Origin: Streptomyces ossamyceticus | GTDB taxonomy: Bacteria; Actinomycetota; Actinomycetes; Streptomycetales; Streptomycetaceae | Reading direction: 5' to 3' | NCBI RefSeq assembly: GCF_001418475.1 | Contig: NZ_LIQX01000159.1 | Location: forward strand, 1-54,216 | Length of the DNA stretch: 54,216 nt | In this document: in pieces, positions 26,174 through 36,780 of the stretch | How the letters are laid out: each line of letters begins with the position of its first letter | Numbering within the stretch: the first letter of the stretch is position 1 | Notes under the pieces: generated by a model | Told to the model about the DNA's origin: nothing | The model's database searches: none | The model's input: only the letters and a program-made list of their open reading frames with translations | Translations under genes and position numbers: made by a program

Positions 26174-27109
26174 ATGACCTTCCCCGCCCCGCTGACCGGT
26201 GTCATCCCGCCCGTCTGCACTCCCCTGACACCGGACCACGAGGTGGACGTCGCCTCGCTGGTCCGGCTGGTCGACCATCTGGTGGCGGGCGGGGTGGACG
26301 CGCTGTTCGTGCTGGGGTCGTCGTCGGAGGCGGCGTTCCTGACGGACGCGCAGCGGCGGACGGTGGTGGAGACGGTGGTGGGGCACGTCGGCGGTCAGCT
26401 CCCGGTGCTCGCCGGCGCGATCGACATGACGACGCCCCGCGTCCTCGACCACGTCCGGGCTGTGACGGCGGCCGGGGCGGAGGCGGTCGTGGCGACCGCG
26501 CCCTTCTACACGGCCACCCATCCGGCGGAGATCTCCCGCCACTACCGTCTGCTCGGCTCCCGTTCCCCGGTCCCCGTCCTCGCGTACGACATCCCGTCGG
26601 CCGTGCACACCAAGCTGCCCGCCGAGGTGGTGCTGGAGCTGGCCGCGGACGGGGTGATCGCCGGGCTGAAGGACTCCAGCGGGGACCTGGCCGGTTTCCG
26701 TACGGTCGTCACGGGCGCCCGCGACGACGCCCGTGTCACCGGCTTCGCCGTCCTCACCGGGTCCGAGCTGCTTGTCGACGCGGCGCTCGCCATGGGCGCG
26801 GACGGCGCGGTCCCGGGCCTCGCCAACGTCGACCCCGCCGGCTATGTCCGGCTGCACCGCCTGTGCGGGGCGGGCGACCGGGACCGGGCCCGCGCCGAGC
26901 AGGAGCGGCTGTGCGCCCTCTTCGGCATGGTCCGCACCGGCGACCCGCAGCGCATGGGCACCGGCTCGGCCGCGCTCGGCGCCTTCAAGGCGGCGCTGCA
27001 TCTGCGGGGCGTGATCGCGTGCCCGGTGACGGCGGAGCCGCAGGTGCCGCTGTCGGACGACGAGGTCCAGCGGGTGGGCAAGTTCCTGGCGGCGGCGGGA
27101 CTGCTGTAG
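26174..27109 (+). CDS. DapA-family aldolase/dehydratase
   Basis: The 311-residue class I aldolase of the dihydrodipicolinate synthase/N-acetylneuraminate lyase superfamily is cytosolic. Schiff-base Lys166 (AGLKDSSGD) and Tyr138 (LAYDIPS) are present. The pyruvate-carboxylate motif that is GTTGE in DapA is GSSSE here, which argues against lysine biosynthesis. Members split or dehydrate 2-keto-3-deoxy acids, sialic acid or hydroxyproline-derived acids. As the last gene of the importer operon (GGAG before the ATG) it probably degrades what is imported, and its substrate may be what the GntR regulator senses. Confidence 0.88.
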   Translation: MTFPAPLTGVIPPVCTPLTPDHEVDVASLVRLVDHLVAGGVDALFVLGSSSEAAFLTDAQRRTVVETVVGHVGGQLPVLAGAIDMTTPRVLDHVRAVTAAGAEAVVATAPFYTATHPAEISRHYRLLGSRSPVPVLAYDIPSAVHTKLPAEVVLELAADGVIAGLKDSSGDLAGFRTVVTGARDDARVTGFAVLTGSELLVDAALAMGADGAVPGLANVDPAGYVRLHRLCGAGDRDRARAEQERLCALFGMVRTGDPQRMGTGSAALGAFKAALHLRGVIACPVTAEPQVPLSDDEVQRVGKFLAAAGLL

Positions 27110-27120
27110 CGCGGCGGGTG

Positions 27121-27873
27121 TCAGGACGGGGTGCGGGCCGCCGCCAGCAGCCGGGTCACCTCGTCCGCGCAGATGGTGAGCGCCGCCCCGACGGTGGACA
27201 GGACGTCGCGTTCGGCGGGGGTGTAGGGGCCGTCGGCCAGGGCGATCCGGGCGCCCTGGAGGAGGATCGCCTCGCGGCCCGCGGGGGCGAGGTGCGGGGC
27301 GAGCGGGTCGAGGGCCTCGTGCAGCTCTATGGACAGCCCGGCCGCCCCGCAGGGTTCCCCGAAGAGGCGGCCCGTGTCGGCGGCGAGCGCCTCGACGAGG
27401 GCGTCGAGCTGGTCCTCGGTGCAGTCGTCGAAGCCGGCGGAGCGCACGGCGCCCGCGGCGACGCTCAGGGAGGTCCGGGTGCGGGTGCCGCCGGCCGCGA
27501 GGACGGCCAGGGCAACGGTGTGGACGGCGTCGCGGAGCATCGCGGAGAGGCGGACGGTGGTGGGGTGGTCGAGGACCTCCGTGCCGTAGTGGTGGCGGCA
27601 GGCCGCGCACTCCACGACGGGGCCGGTCTCGCCGCGCGGCAGCACGGGGACCCCGAGGAGGGTGAAGCGGCGGCGTCCGGTGAGGCGCTGGTAGTTGCGG
27701 TCGCCTCCGCAGCCGGGGCAGAAGAACTCGCCGTCGCCGACACCGGTCCACGCGATCCGGGTGCCCATGAGACGCGTGAGTCGCGCGGCGCCTCCGGTCG
27801 GTCCGGCGCTCCCGGCCTCCCCGCCGCGCGCGAGCCCGGCGGCACGGCCGATTGGTCCCCGTCCTGGCAGCAC
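27121..27873 (-). CDS. Zinc-ribbon/TerB-like protein
   Basis: The 250-residue protein has an N-terminal zinc ribbon (FFCPGCGGDRNYQRL ... VECAACRHHYG) and a C-terminal all-helical TerB-like domain (DGPYTPAERDVLSTVGAAL). TerB domains are linked to tellurite resistance and membrane stress complexes, but this subfamily has no proven role. GTG at 27873 has GGAGG six bases upstream, so I prefer it over the ATG at MGTRIAW and over longer forms. It converges on the DapA-like gene with 11 bases between stops. Confidence 0.8.
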   Translation of the reverse strand: MLPGRGPIGRAAGLARGGEAGSAGPTGGAARLTRLMGTRIAWTGVGDGEFFCPGCGGDRNYQRLTGRRRFTLLGVPVLPRGETGPVVECAACRHHYGTEVLDHPTTVRLSAMLRDAVHTVALAVLAAGGTRTRTSLSVAAGAVRSAGFDDCTEDQLDALVEALAADTGRLFGEPCGAAGLSIELHEALDPLAPHLAPAGREAILLQGARIALADGPYTPAERDVLSTVGAALTICADEVTRLLAAARTPS

Positions 27874-28002
27874 GTCGCACCTCCGTAGCTCCACGGCAAC
27901 ATCGCCGCGCTTGCGTGATGTTAGCCACATCGGTGAGGCGCAGTCAGTACTCCGGACGATGCCTTCCCGTGACCTCCACAGGGTTTGGCCGGTAAACGAC
28001 GG

Positions 28003-28033
28003 GCCCCGCCCGCCGGAATTCGGCGAACGGGGC
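28003..28033. terminator. Terminator after leuA
   Basis: GCCCCG (28003-28008) pairs with CGGGGC (28028-28033), and an inner CGCCG/CGGCG stem closes on GAATT. On the minus strand it follows leuA by about 25 bases. Confidence 0.7.
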
Positions 28034-28056
28034 TCTCAAACCGCCGGTGAGGCTGG

Positions 28057-29906
<1,850 letters not shown>

Positions 29907-30012
29907 GATGCGGAGCAGCGTAGCCGAGTCTCTTCTGTCGCGCGGGGTCGTATCAGTATGCGGGACCAAGGAAGCAACCTGGACAAAAGGTGCGCAAGGC
30001 CTCACCGGCCGC

Positions 30013-30050
30013 CCCTGAAGGAGTGCGGGGAACCGCGCGACCAGCCACAC
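30013..30050. repeat. Partial dispersed repeat (GCGGGGAACCGCGCGACCAG type)
   Basis: CCGCCCCTGAAGG is followed by GCGGGGAACCGCGCGACCAG and CCACA. It matches the tail of the element near 3577 and, inverted, the one near 8513. The stem is damaged, so it probably no longer terminates. It sits between divergent leuA and the M4 protease gene. Confidence 0.6.
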
Positions 30051-30168
30051 GCGACCGGCAACCCGAAGCGCACCCTCCGTAACACGGCGGTGACGACTCG
30101 CAACCCATACGGCGACATTTCACCAATCATGGTTGCCCCTAGTGACACACCCCTAACGGAGTGCAATC

Positions 30169-31248
30169 GTGCGACTCATGACGACAAACGGGGGCCAAGA
30201 GCCCGTCTTCTGCACAGTCGTACCGCCCCACGTCCTCGACAAGCTCGCCCAGGCCGAGGACTCCGCGCTCTCCGGCGCCGCCCGCCGCACCCTGGAGCGC
30301 GACGCACTCGAACGCACCCGCCGCCGGCTGACCACCGTCATCGGCGCCCCGGCGATCACCGCGCCCGTCGGCGCCGAGCCCGGCACACCCCACCGCACCG
30401 TCTACGACGCCCGGCACGGCACCACCCTGCCCGGCCACCAGGTGCGCGGCGAGGGCGAGGAGCCCGGCAAGGACGCCACGGTCAACCGCGCCTACGCGGG
30501 CCTGGGCGCGACGTTCGAGCTGCTGCTCAAGGCGTACGGGCACGACTCGATCGACGGCAGCGGGCTGCCGCTGGACGCGACCGTGCACTACGACCGCGAC
30601 TACAACAACGCCTTCTGGAACGGCGAGCAGATGGTGTTCGGCGACGGCGACGGCGAGATCTTCCTCGACTTCACCATCCCGATCGACGTCATCGGCCACG
30701 AACTCAGCCACGGACTCACCCAGTACTCGGCGAACCTGACGTACTTCGGCCAGCCGGGCGCGCTGAACGAGTCGATGTCGGACGTCTTCGGCGCCCTCAT
30801 CAAGCAGTACACGCTGGGCCAGACCGCCGCCGAGGCGGACTGGCTGATCGGCGCGGGGCTGCTCGCGCCCCGTGTCACGGGGGTCGCCCTGCGCTCGATG
30901 AAGGCCCCGGGCACCGCGTACGACGACGACGTGCTCGGCAAGGACCCGCAGCCGGCGACGATGGACGACTATGTCCGCACGGGCCGCGACAACGGCGGCG
31001 TGCACATCAACTCCGGTATCCCCAACCACGCGTTCTACCTGGTGGCGACCGCGCTCGGCGGCTACGCCTGGGAGCGGGCCGGGCAGATCTGGTACGACGT
31101 GCTGACCGGCGGCGAACTCAAGCAGCAGGCGCTGTTCGTGGACTTCGCGACGCTCACCGTGAAGGCCACGAAGGACCGGTACGGGCAGGGCGACGAGTTG
31201 ACGGCCGTGCTCAAGGCCTGGGAACAGGTGGGCGTGCGCACGCTGTAG
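30169..31248 (+). CDS. M4-family metalloprotease (protealysin-like), no signal peptide
   Basis: The 359-residue zinc protease has HELSH at residues 177-181 and the third ligand Glu201 in NESMSDVFG; the GGVHINSGIPNHAFY segment carries the M4 transition-state His. Unlike thermolysin it lacks a signal peptide and the long FTP/PepSY propeptide. Only about 50 residues (FCTVVPPHVLDKLAQAE) precede the catalytic part, the short PPHxL-type prosegment of protealysin. It should be cytoplasmic or exported by an unknown route. GTG start with GGAG at 7 bases. The next gene, 20 bases on, encodes its probable inhibitor. Confidence 0.92.
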   Translation: MRLMTTNGGQEPVFCTVVPPHVLDKLAQAEDSALSGAARRTLERDALERTRRRLTTVIGAPAITAPVGAEPGTPHRTVYDARHGTTLPGHQVRGEGEEPGKDATVNRAYAGLGATFELLLKAYGHDSIDGSGLPLDATVHYDRDYNNAFWNGEQMVFGDGDGEIFLDFTIPIDVIGHELSHGLTQYSANLTYFGQPGALNESMSDVFGALIKQYTLGQTAAEADWLIGAGLLAPRVTGVALRSMKAPGTAYDDDVLGKDPQPATMDDYVRTGRDNGGVHINSGIPNHAFYLVATALGGYAWERAGQIWYDVLTGGELKQQALFVDFATLTVKATKDRYGQGDELTAVLKAWEQVGVRTL

Positions 31249-31268
31249 TTCCGTACTAGACATGACCC

Positions 31269-31535
31269 ATGCGGATTGAGGTGCGGCGCACGGGCGGTTT
31301 CGCGGGCATCGAGCGGCACGCGGTGGTGGACACCGCGGGGCGGCTCGATGCCCTGGAATGGCGCGCTCTGGCCGAGGGGGCACTCGCCGGCGGCCGGGGC
31401 GCGGCCCCGCCGGGGGTGCCGGACGGGTTCTCGTACGCGATCACGGTCGACGGGCGGACCGTGTACTGCGCGGATCCCGGGCTGTCGGAGGAGCAGCGGG
31501 AGCTGATCAGAAGGGTGCTCAAGGAAGGGGCGTGA
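31269..31535 (+). CDS. Emfourin-like protease inhibitor
   Basis: The 88-residue protein begins MRIEVRRTGGFAGIERHAVV and ends with DPGLSEEQRELIRRVL. The RTGGFAGI start and the small beta-plus-helix layout match emfourin, the inhibitor encoded next to protealysin in Serratia (known from the literature). Cytosolic coproduction would keep the neighbouring M4 enzyme inactive until needed. Linked by 20 bases, so one operon. Confidence 0.8.
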   Translation: MRIEVRRTGGFAGIERHAVVDTAGRLDALEWRALAEGALAGGRGAAPPGVPDGFSYAITVDGRTVYCADPGLSEEQRELIRRVLKEGA

Positions 31536-31586
31536 GTGCGGGCCCCTGCTGATACCCGGCGGTAACAGGGCAATCGTTCTCGGCCG

Positions 31587-31616
31587 TTGACTTCCGTTAC
31601 CCGTGGTACGGATGAT
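31587..31616 (+). promoter_or_regulatory. Promoter of the beta-glucosidase operon
   Basis: TTGACT (31587-31592), 18 bases, GATGAT (31611-31616). The predicted start is at or beside the ATG at 31623 and no ribosome site precedes it, so the message may be leaderless. Confidence 0.5.
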
Positions 31617-31622
31617 CCGCGC

Positions 31623-32948
31623 ATGGCGACGAACCCGATACCCCAGTTCCCGGCCGGCTTCCTGTGGGGCGTCTCGACCTCCGCGCATCAGATCGAGGGG
31701 GCCGCGGACCGGCGCGAGCCCTCCGTGTGGGACGCCTTCACGGCCGAGGAGGGCCGCGTCAAGGACGGCTCGAACGCGGCGGTGGCGTGCGACCACTTCC
31801 ACCGCTACCCCGAGGACGTGGCGCTCCTGCGCGAGCTGGGCGTGGACGCGTACCGCTTCTCGGTGTCCTGGCCCCGGGTGAACGCCCCCGGCGGACTGGA
31901 CTTCTACGACCGGCTGGTGGACGAGCTGGCCGGGGCGGGCGTACGCCCCGTGCCGACCCTCTTCCACTGGGACCTGCCGCTGTCGCTCCAGGAGGCGGGC
32001 GGCTGGCTGAACCGGGACACCGCCGAGCGGTTCGCCGAGTACGTCGCCGTCGTCGCCGACCGCCTCGGTGACCGGGTCACCAAGTGGATCACCCTCAACG
32101 AGCCCGCCGAGCACACCCTGCTGGGCCATGCGCTGGGCACCCACGCGCCGGGCAAGCAGCTGATGTTCGACGCCCTCCCGGCCGCCCACCACCAGCTGCT
32201 GGGCCACGGTCTGGCCGTACGGGCGCTGCGCGCGGCCGGGGCCTTCGACATCGGCATCGCCAACTCGCACGGGCCGACGTGGGCCGCGTCCGCGGAGCAG
32301 CCGGACGTGGAGGCGGCGGCCTTCTACGACCTGCTGCTGAACCGGTTGTTCGCGGAGCCGGTGCTGCTGGGCGAGTACCCGGACGGAATCGGCGAGCTGA
32401 TGCCGGGCGGCGACGTCTCGGCGGACCTGAAGGTGATCTCCGAGCCGATCGACTGGTACGGCGTCAACTACTACGCGCCGACCCGGGTGGGCGCCCCCGA
32501 GGGCACCGACATCGAGTTCGGCGGTGTGACGATCCCGGCCGAACTCCCCTTCACCGTCAAGGAGATCGAGGACGTCCCGACGACGGACTTCGGCTGGCCG
32601 GTGGTGCCGTCGGGTCTGACCGACCTCCTCACCGCCTTCCGGGACCGCTACGGCGACCGGCTGCCGCCCGTGGTCATCACCGAGAACGGCTGCTCGTACG
32701 AGGGCGTCGACGACCAGGAGCGCATCGCCTACCTGGACGGCCACGTCCGGGCGCTCCACCGGGCCGTGGAGGCGGGCGTCGACGTCCGCGGGTACTTCGT
32801 GTGGTCGCTGCTCGACAACTTCGAGTGGGCGGAGGGCTACGCCCGCCGGTTCGGGCTCGTGCACATCGACTACGCGACGCTGGAGCGGACGCCCAAGGCG
32901 TCGTACGGGTGGTACCGGGACCTGCTCAGAGCGCAGCGCCGGGCATGA
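31623..32948 (+). CDS. Family 1 beta-glucosidase
   Basis: This 441-residue GH1 enzyme removes terminal beta-linked glucose (or galactose) from oligosaccharides such as cellobiose. Acid/base Glu is in ITLNEPAEH and the nucleophile Glu in VVITENGCSYEG. The N-terminal FPAGFLWGVSTSAHQIEG is the family signature. No signal peptide: it acts inside the cell on imported sugar. Cotranscribed with the MFS transporter, whose ATG overlaps its stop. Confidence 0.95.
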   Translation: MATNPIPQFPAGFLWGVSTSAHQIEGAADRREPSVWDAFTAEEGRVKDGSNAAVACDHFHRYPEDVALLRELGVDAYRFSVSWPRVNAPGGLDFYDRLVDELAGAGVRPVPTLFHWDLPLSLQEAGGWLNRDTAERFAEYVAVVADRLGDRVTKWITLNEPAEHTLLGHALGTHAPGKQLMFDALPAAHHQLLGHGLAVRALRAAGAFDIGIANSHGPTWAASAEQPDVEAAAFYDLLLNRLFAEPVLLGEYPDGIGELMPGGDVSADLKVISEPIDWYGVNYYAPTRVGAPEGTDIEFGGVTIPAELPFTVKEIEDVPTTDFGWPVVPSGLTDLLTAFRDRYGDRLPPVVITENGCSYEGVDDQERIAYLDGHVRALHRAVEAGVDVRGYFVWSLLDNFEWAEGYARRFGLVHIDYATLERTPKASYGWYRDLLRAQRRA

Positions 32949-34198
32949 CGACGACACAGCCGGTCGACGCCCTGGCCGAGCCCGTCGCCCGGGTCGGCGG
33001 GGGCTGGACCGCCTCGCTGGCCCTGGCCAACGCGGCGATCTGGGTGGGCTGGTACGGCCCGCTGCAGATCCTGCTGGCCTCCCAGGCGGAGCACTTCGCG
33101 CCGGGTGCCGGGATGTCGAAGGAGACGATGCTGGCCTGGGTGACGGGCGCCGGCGCGGTCGTCTCCCTGGTCGCCACACCGCTGTTCGGCGCGCTGTCGG
33201 ACCGTACGACGTCCCGCTGGGGGCGCCGTACGCCGTGGATCGTGGCGGGCGCGGCGGGCGGCGCGGTGGCGCTGCTGCTCCTCGCGGGCGCGGGCGGGCT
33301 GTGGACGATGGCGGCCGGCTGGTGTCTGGTCCAGCTGACCCTGAACGCGTCCTGGGCGGCGGTCACCGCGGCGGTGCCGGATCGGGTGCCGAGGCTCCAA
33401 CGGGGCGCCGTGGGCGGCTGGTTGGGTGCCGCGCAGATCCTGGGCGTGGTCGGCGGCACGGGGCTCGCGACGTTCGGCGGGGGCGTCGGCACGGGGTACG
33501 CGGCGTGCGCGGTGTTCACTCTGGCGGGCGTGCTGCCGTACGTCCTGCGCCACCCCGATCCGCGGCTGCCGGTGACGGACCGGCCGGTGTGGTCGTGGCG
33601 GGGCTTCCTCGCCGGGTTCTGGCTGAGCCCGCGCCGCCACCCGGACTTCGCGTGGGCGTGGCTGACGCGTTTCCTGGTGAACCTGAGCAACGGCATCGGC
33701 CTGCTCTACCTGCTCTTCTACCTGCGGGACCGCGTCCGGTACCACGACCCCGAGCAGGGGGTGCTGATCCTCACGGCGGTGAACGCGGCGATGCTGCTGG
33801 CGACGGTGGTGGTGGCCGGGGTGTGGTCGGACCGGGTGGGGCGCCGCAAGCCGTTCGTGTACTGGTCGGGGCTGCTGATGGCGGTCGCGACGGCGCTGAT
33901 CGCCGGCTGGCCGACCTGGCCCGGCGCGATCGTCGCCTCGGCGCTCCTCGGGCTCGGCTTCGGTGTGTTCGCCTCCGTCGACTTCGCCCTCATGACCGAT
34001 GTGCTGCCCGAGGCGCGTGACCGGGGCAAGGACCTCGGTGTCATCAACATCGCCAACTCCCTTCCCCAGGTGGTCGCGCCGGTGATCGCCGCGCCGATCG
34101 TGACGTACCTCGGCGGCTACCGGACGCTGTACCTGGTGGCCGCGGTGATCGGGCTGGCGGGGGCGGTGTTCGTGGGGCGGATCCGGGGAGTGGAGTAG
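32945..34198 (+). CDS. MFS sugar transporter
   Basis: The 417-residue, 12-helix major facilitator has the loop motif GALSDRTTSRWGRRTPWIV between helices 2 and 3 and GVWSDRVGRRKPFVYWSG in the second half, as in GPH/SucP-type sugar transporters. Coupling to the beta-glucosidase (ATGA overlap) suggests it brings in a beta-glucoside, or exports a product. No dedicated regulator lies next to the pair. Confidence 0.88.
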   Translation: MTTTQPVDALAEPVARVGGGWTASLALANAAIWVGWYGPLQILLASQAEHFAPGAGMSKETMLAWVTGAGAVVSLVATPLFGALSDRTTSRWGRRTPWIVAGAAGGAVALLLLAGAGGLWTMAAGWCLVQLTLNASWAAVTAAVPDRVPRLQRGAVGGWLGAAQILGVVGGTGLATFGGGVGTGYAACAVFTLAGVLPYVLRHPDPRLPVTDRPVWSWRGFLAGFWLSPRRHPDFAWAWLTRFLVNLSNGIGLLYLLFYLRDRVRYHDPEQGVLILTAVNAAMLLATVVVAGVWSDRVGRRKPFVYWSGLLMAVATALIAGWPTWPGAIVASALLGLGFGVFASVDFALMTDVLPEARDRGKDLGVINIANSLPQVVAPVIAAPIVTYLGGYRTLYLVAAVIGLAGAVFVGRIRGVE

Positions 34199-34289
34199 AT
34201 CACCCGACACACAGTCGGCGCACAGGCAACTCATTCACGCGTTCGACCCTCTTCTGTGACGACCACCCCCGTCGCTGAAGGGACGCCCT

Positions 34290-36278
34290 GTGCCCACGCG
34301 TTCACCGAGATCCGCCCTCACCCGCCCCGCACGCCGTGCGATGGCCGTGCTCGCCGTCTCCGGCACCCTGCTCGCCCTGCCGTCGCTCGCGGCGCCCGTC
34401 GCCTTCGCGGACGGGGCGCCGCCGACCGATCTGCGGGTCGACGCGAACCGGGACGGCCAGGTCGACGTCACCGGCACGACGGACAACGCCGGTGAGAACG
34501 GCTGGACGGTCGGCCGCGGCGCGCTGATGCTGCCCAACATCGACGACGACACCAAGCGCTGCCCCACCAAGGGGTCGGGCGGCAAGCCGCTGTCCGACGC
34601 CAAGCTGGCCGCCTGCAACGACGCCTCCGACACCAAGGTGAACGGCTCGGCCGACGCCGCCGACCTGGCGCGGATCCGCTCCGTGCCGATGAGGAGCCTG
34701 CCGGCCGGCGCGCAGGGCACGGTGAAGGTGACCGCCGGCGCCGACAAGGCCCGCGTCTTCCTGAAGCGGGCCGACACGTGGGTGCCGGTCACGTCGAAGA
34801 CCCGGCTGACGCGTGCCGAGCTGCGGGCGGGCGTGGAGTTCGGCGTCGAGGCGCGGGACGTCATCCGGGACACCGCCAAGTGGGACGGCACCGCCCGGAT
34901 CCGGCTGACCGTGAAGTCCTCCGCGGGCACGTCCTCCGACACGGTGACCCTGCGGGTGGCGCCGGTCCTCACCCACCACCACCTGCAGAACGCACAGCAG
35001 ATGCTGGTCACCAAGATCCCCGGCACGGACGACTACGCGAAGCTCAACCGCGACTTCCGCGAGGGCCTGGACAAGGCCGCGCGGGCCGCCGGCATCACCA
35101 AGCCGACGATCAACTTCACCAAGTACCAGGACATCTGGGCGCAGGACTTCGTGGAGCCCGGCTACGTCAGCATGACCGGCGCGGACGGGCGGCGGCACGT
35201 CATGCGGGTGCTGCTGCGCTCGGCGCAGATGGACCGCGAGGCGGGCCGGGAGCTGTTCGAGAAGCTGCGCGGCCCGAACGTCGGCGCCGTCCAGGTGACC
35301 GGCGCCCGCCCCTCCGAGGAGTGGACGCTCAACTCCATGGGCAACGTGGAGACGATCCCGCCCTACGCCCACGGCGACCGTTCCTTCCCGGCGGGCCGGA
35401 TCATCATGGGGCACCGCCCCGACAGCGGCTCCAAGCCGGCCAAGGTGATGCGGACGTTCCTGAAGTCGCAGGGCCTTCAGGACCCGCTGTTCCTGGACAC
35501 CTCCTGGCTGCACGTGGGCCACGTCGACGAGTTCGTGCAGTTCCTGCCCGCCGACACCCCGCGCGGCTGGAAGCTCGCCGTCGCCGACCCCGAGGCGGGC
35601 CTGAAACTGCTGCGGGACGCCAAGGCCGCCGGGCACGGCTCGAAGCGGATGTTCTCGCTGCCGGTCGGCCCGACCGAGACGATCAACGAGGCCCTCGCCT
35701 CCAAGACGCTGGTCTCCGACAACAACCTCGCCACGCGCCGCATCGAGGCCAACCTCGCGATCCTCAAGCGCGAGACGGGCGTCACGGACGCCGAGGTCGT
35801 GCGCGTGCCGGCTCTGTTCACCCAGGGCCGGGAGCAGCGGGGCGAGTCGGGCGACGAGAAGCTCCGCCTGCCCCGGCTGAGCCGCCTCGGCGCGGGCGCC
35901 GAACTCCCCGACGTGGCCCGTGACCACGGCCAGCAGCGGCAGCTCGACCGGGCCGTGCCGGGCAGCGCCGCCCCGTCCGCGAACGGCGCCGTCGGCAGCC
36001 CCGCCGCGCCCGCCCCGTCGGTCATGACCAGCGCGTACGTCCCCGGCGCCGTCAACGGCATCGTCCTCAGCCGGACCCACTACCTGGCGCCGCGCCAGTG
36101 GGGCCCCGTCATCGGCGGCAAGGACATCTTCACCGAGGCGGTGACGGCCGCGTACACCGCCGCCGGCATGAAGGTGTCGTACATCGACGACTGGGAGACG
36201 TACCACATGGGCATGGGCGAGATCCACTGCGGTACGAACACCCTGCGCGACGCGTCGGCCGCCTGGTGGACGCGATAG
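34290..36278 (+). CDS. Secreted protein-arginine deiminase
   Basis: The 662-residue enzyme converts peptidyl-arginine to citrulline. The catalytic set of the animal PAD family is complete: Asp286 (WAQDFVEPGY), His411 and Asp413 (VGHVDEFVQF), Cys647 (GEIHCGTNTLRD). A PAD middle-domain calcium segment is also visible (DANRDGQVD at 51-59, then GALMLPNIDDD), so Ca2+ dependence is likely. A signal peptide (residues 1-40, ending AFADG) predicts secretion, where calcium is available. GTG start, no operon partner, strong terminator behind. Targets are unknown: own surface proteins or those of hosts or competitors. Confidence 0.92.
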   Translation: MPTRSPRSALTRPARRAMAVLAVSGTLLALPSLAAPVAFADGAPPTDLRVDANRDGQVDVTGTTDNAGENGWTVGRGALMLPNIDDDTKRCPTKGSGGKPLSDAKLAACNDASDTKVNGSADAADLARIRSVPMRSLPAGAQGTVKVTAGADKARVFLKRADTWVPVTSKTRLTRAELRAGVEFGVEARDVIRDTAKWDGTARIRLTVKSSAGTSSDTVTLRVAPVLTHHHLQNAQQMLVTKIPGTDDYAKLNRDFREGLDKAARAAGITKPTINFTKYQDIWAQDFVEPGYVSMTGADGRRHVMRVLLRSAQMDREAGRELFEKLRGPNVGAVQVTGARPSEEWTLNSMGNVETIPPYAHGDRSFPAGRIIMGHRPDSGSKPAKVMRTFLKSQGLQDPLFLDTSWLHVGHVDEFVQFLPADTPRGWKLAVADPEAGLKLLRDAKAAGHGSKRMFSLPVGPTETINEALASKTLVSDNNLATRRIEANLAILKRETGVTDAEVVRVPALFTQGREQRGESGDEKLRLPRLSRLGAGAELPDVARDHGQQRQLDRAVPGSAAPSANGAVGSPAAPAPSVMTSAYVPGAVNGIVLSRTHYLAPRQWGPVIGGKDIFTEAVTAAYTAAGMKVSYIDDWETYHMGMGEIHCGTNTLRDASAAWWTR

Positions 36279-36302
36279 CGGACCCCGCGCACCCGGCCTG
36301 AA

Positions 36303-36339
36303 CGTGCCGTCGCCCCCGGTCGCCGGGGGCGACGGCACG
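36303..36339. terminator. Perfect 17-bp hairpin after the arginine deiminase
   Basis: CGTGCCGTCGCCCCCGG (36303-36319), loop TCG, exact inverse complement to 36339. It isolates the deiminase from the downstream three-gene unit. A TAGGAT -10 candidate for that unit is at 36406-36411. Confidence 0.85.
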
Positions 36340-36447
36340 TCCGTGTCCCGGAACCTGGGGGAAGGTGAAGTGGGTTGCCGCTGGGGGCTCCTGATGCGAG
36401 GTCACTAGGATGGGCGCGCACGGTGACGGGGTGACGGAGGGCGGGTC

Positions 36448-36756
36448 ATGGCGAGCGGTGGTCGCGACGAGGACTGGCTGGACCTGGCCGATGCCGTCGA
36501 GGTGCTGCGGACGCAGCTCGCGGAGGCGCAGCGGCGCGGGCAGGGGTCCCCGCTGCGGTTCGTGGTGGGGGAGATCACCGCGGAGTTCGAGGTCGAGCTG
36601 GTGCGGACCCGCAACGGCGGCGGGGCGCTGCGGTTCGGTGTGGTGGAGGCCGACGCCCGCGCGGAGCGCGCGACGCGGTCGGTGCAGCGGGTCACGCTGA
36701 CGCTGAAGCCGGAGCGGCACGACGGCGGTGACGTCGCCGTGGGCGACGTCGAGTAG
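36448..36756 (+). CDS. Trypco2 family protein (trypsin-co-occurring domain 2)
   Basis: The 102-residue protein has LDLADAVEVLRTQLAEAQ, PLRFVVGEITAEFEVELVR and LRFGVVEADARAER then a TLTLKPE end. This is the trypco2 layout, a helix followed by a beta-sheet, named for occurring with trypsin-like protease/NTPase genes in conflict systems (recalled from comparative genomics). It may be the protein that the neighbouring protease cleaves or is regulated by. GGAGGG precedes the ATG; the next gene follows after 24 bases. Confidence 0.85.
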   Translation: MASGGRDEDWLDLADAVEVLRTQLAEAQRRGQGSPLRFVVGEITAEFEVELVRTRNGGGALRFGVVEADARAERATRSVQRVTLTLKPERHDGGDVAVGDVE

Positions 36757-36780
36757 ACCGGGGCGCGCGGGGGCCGAACG

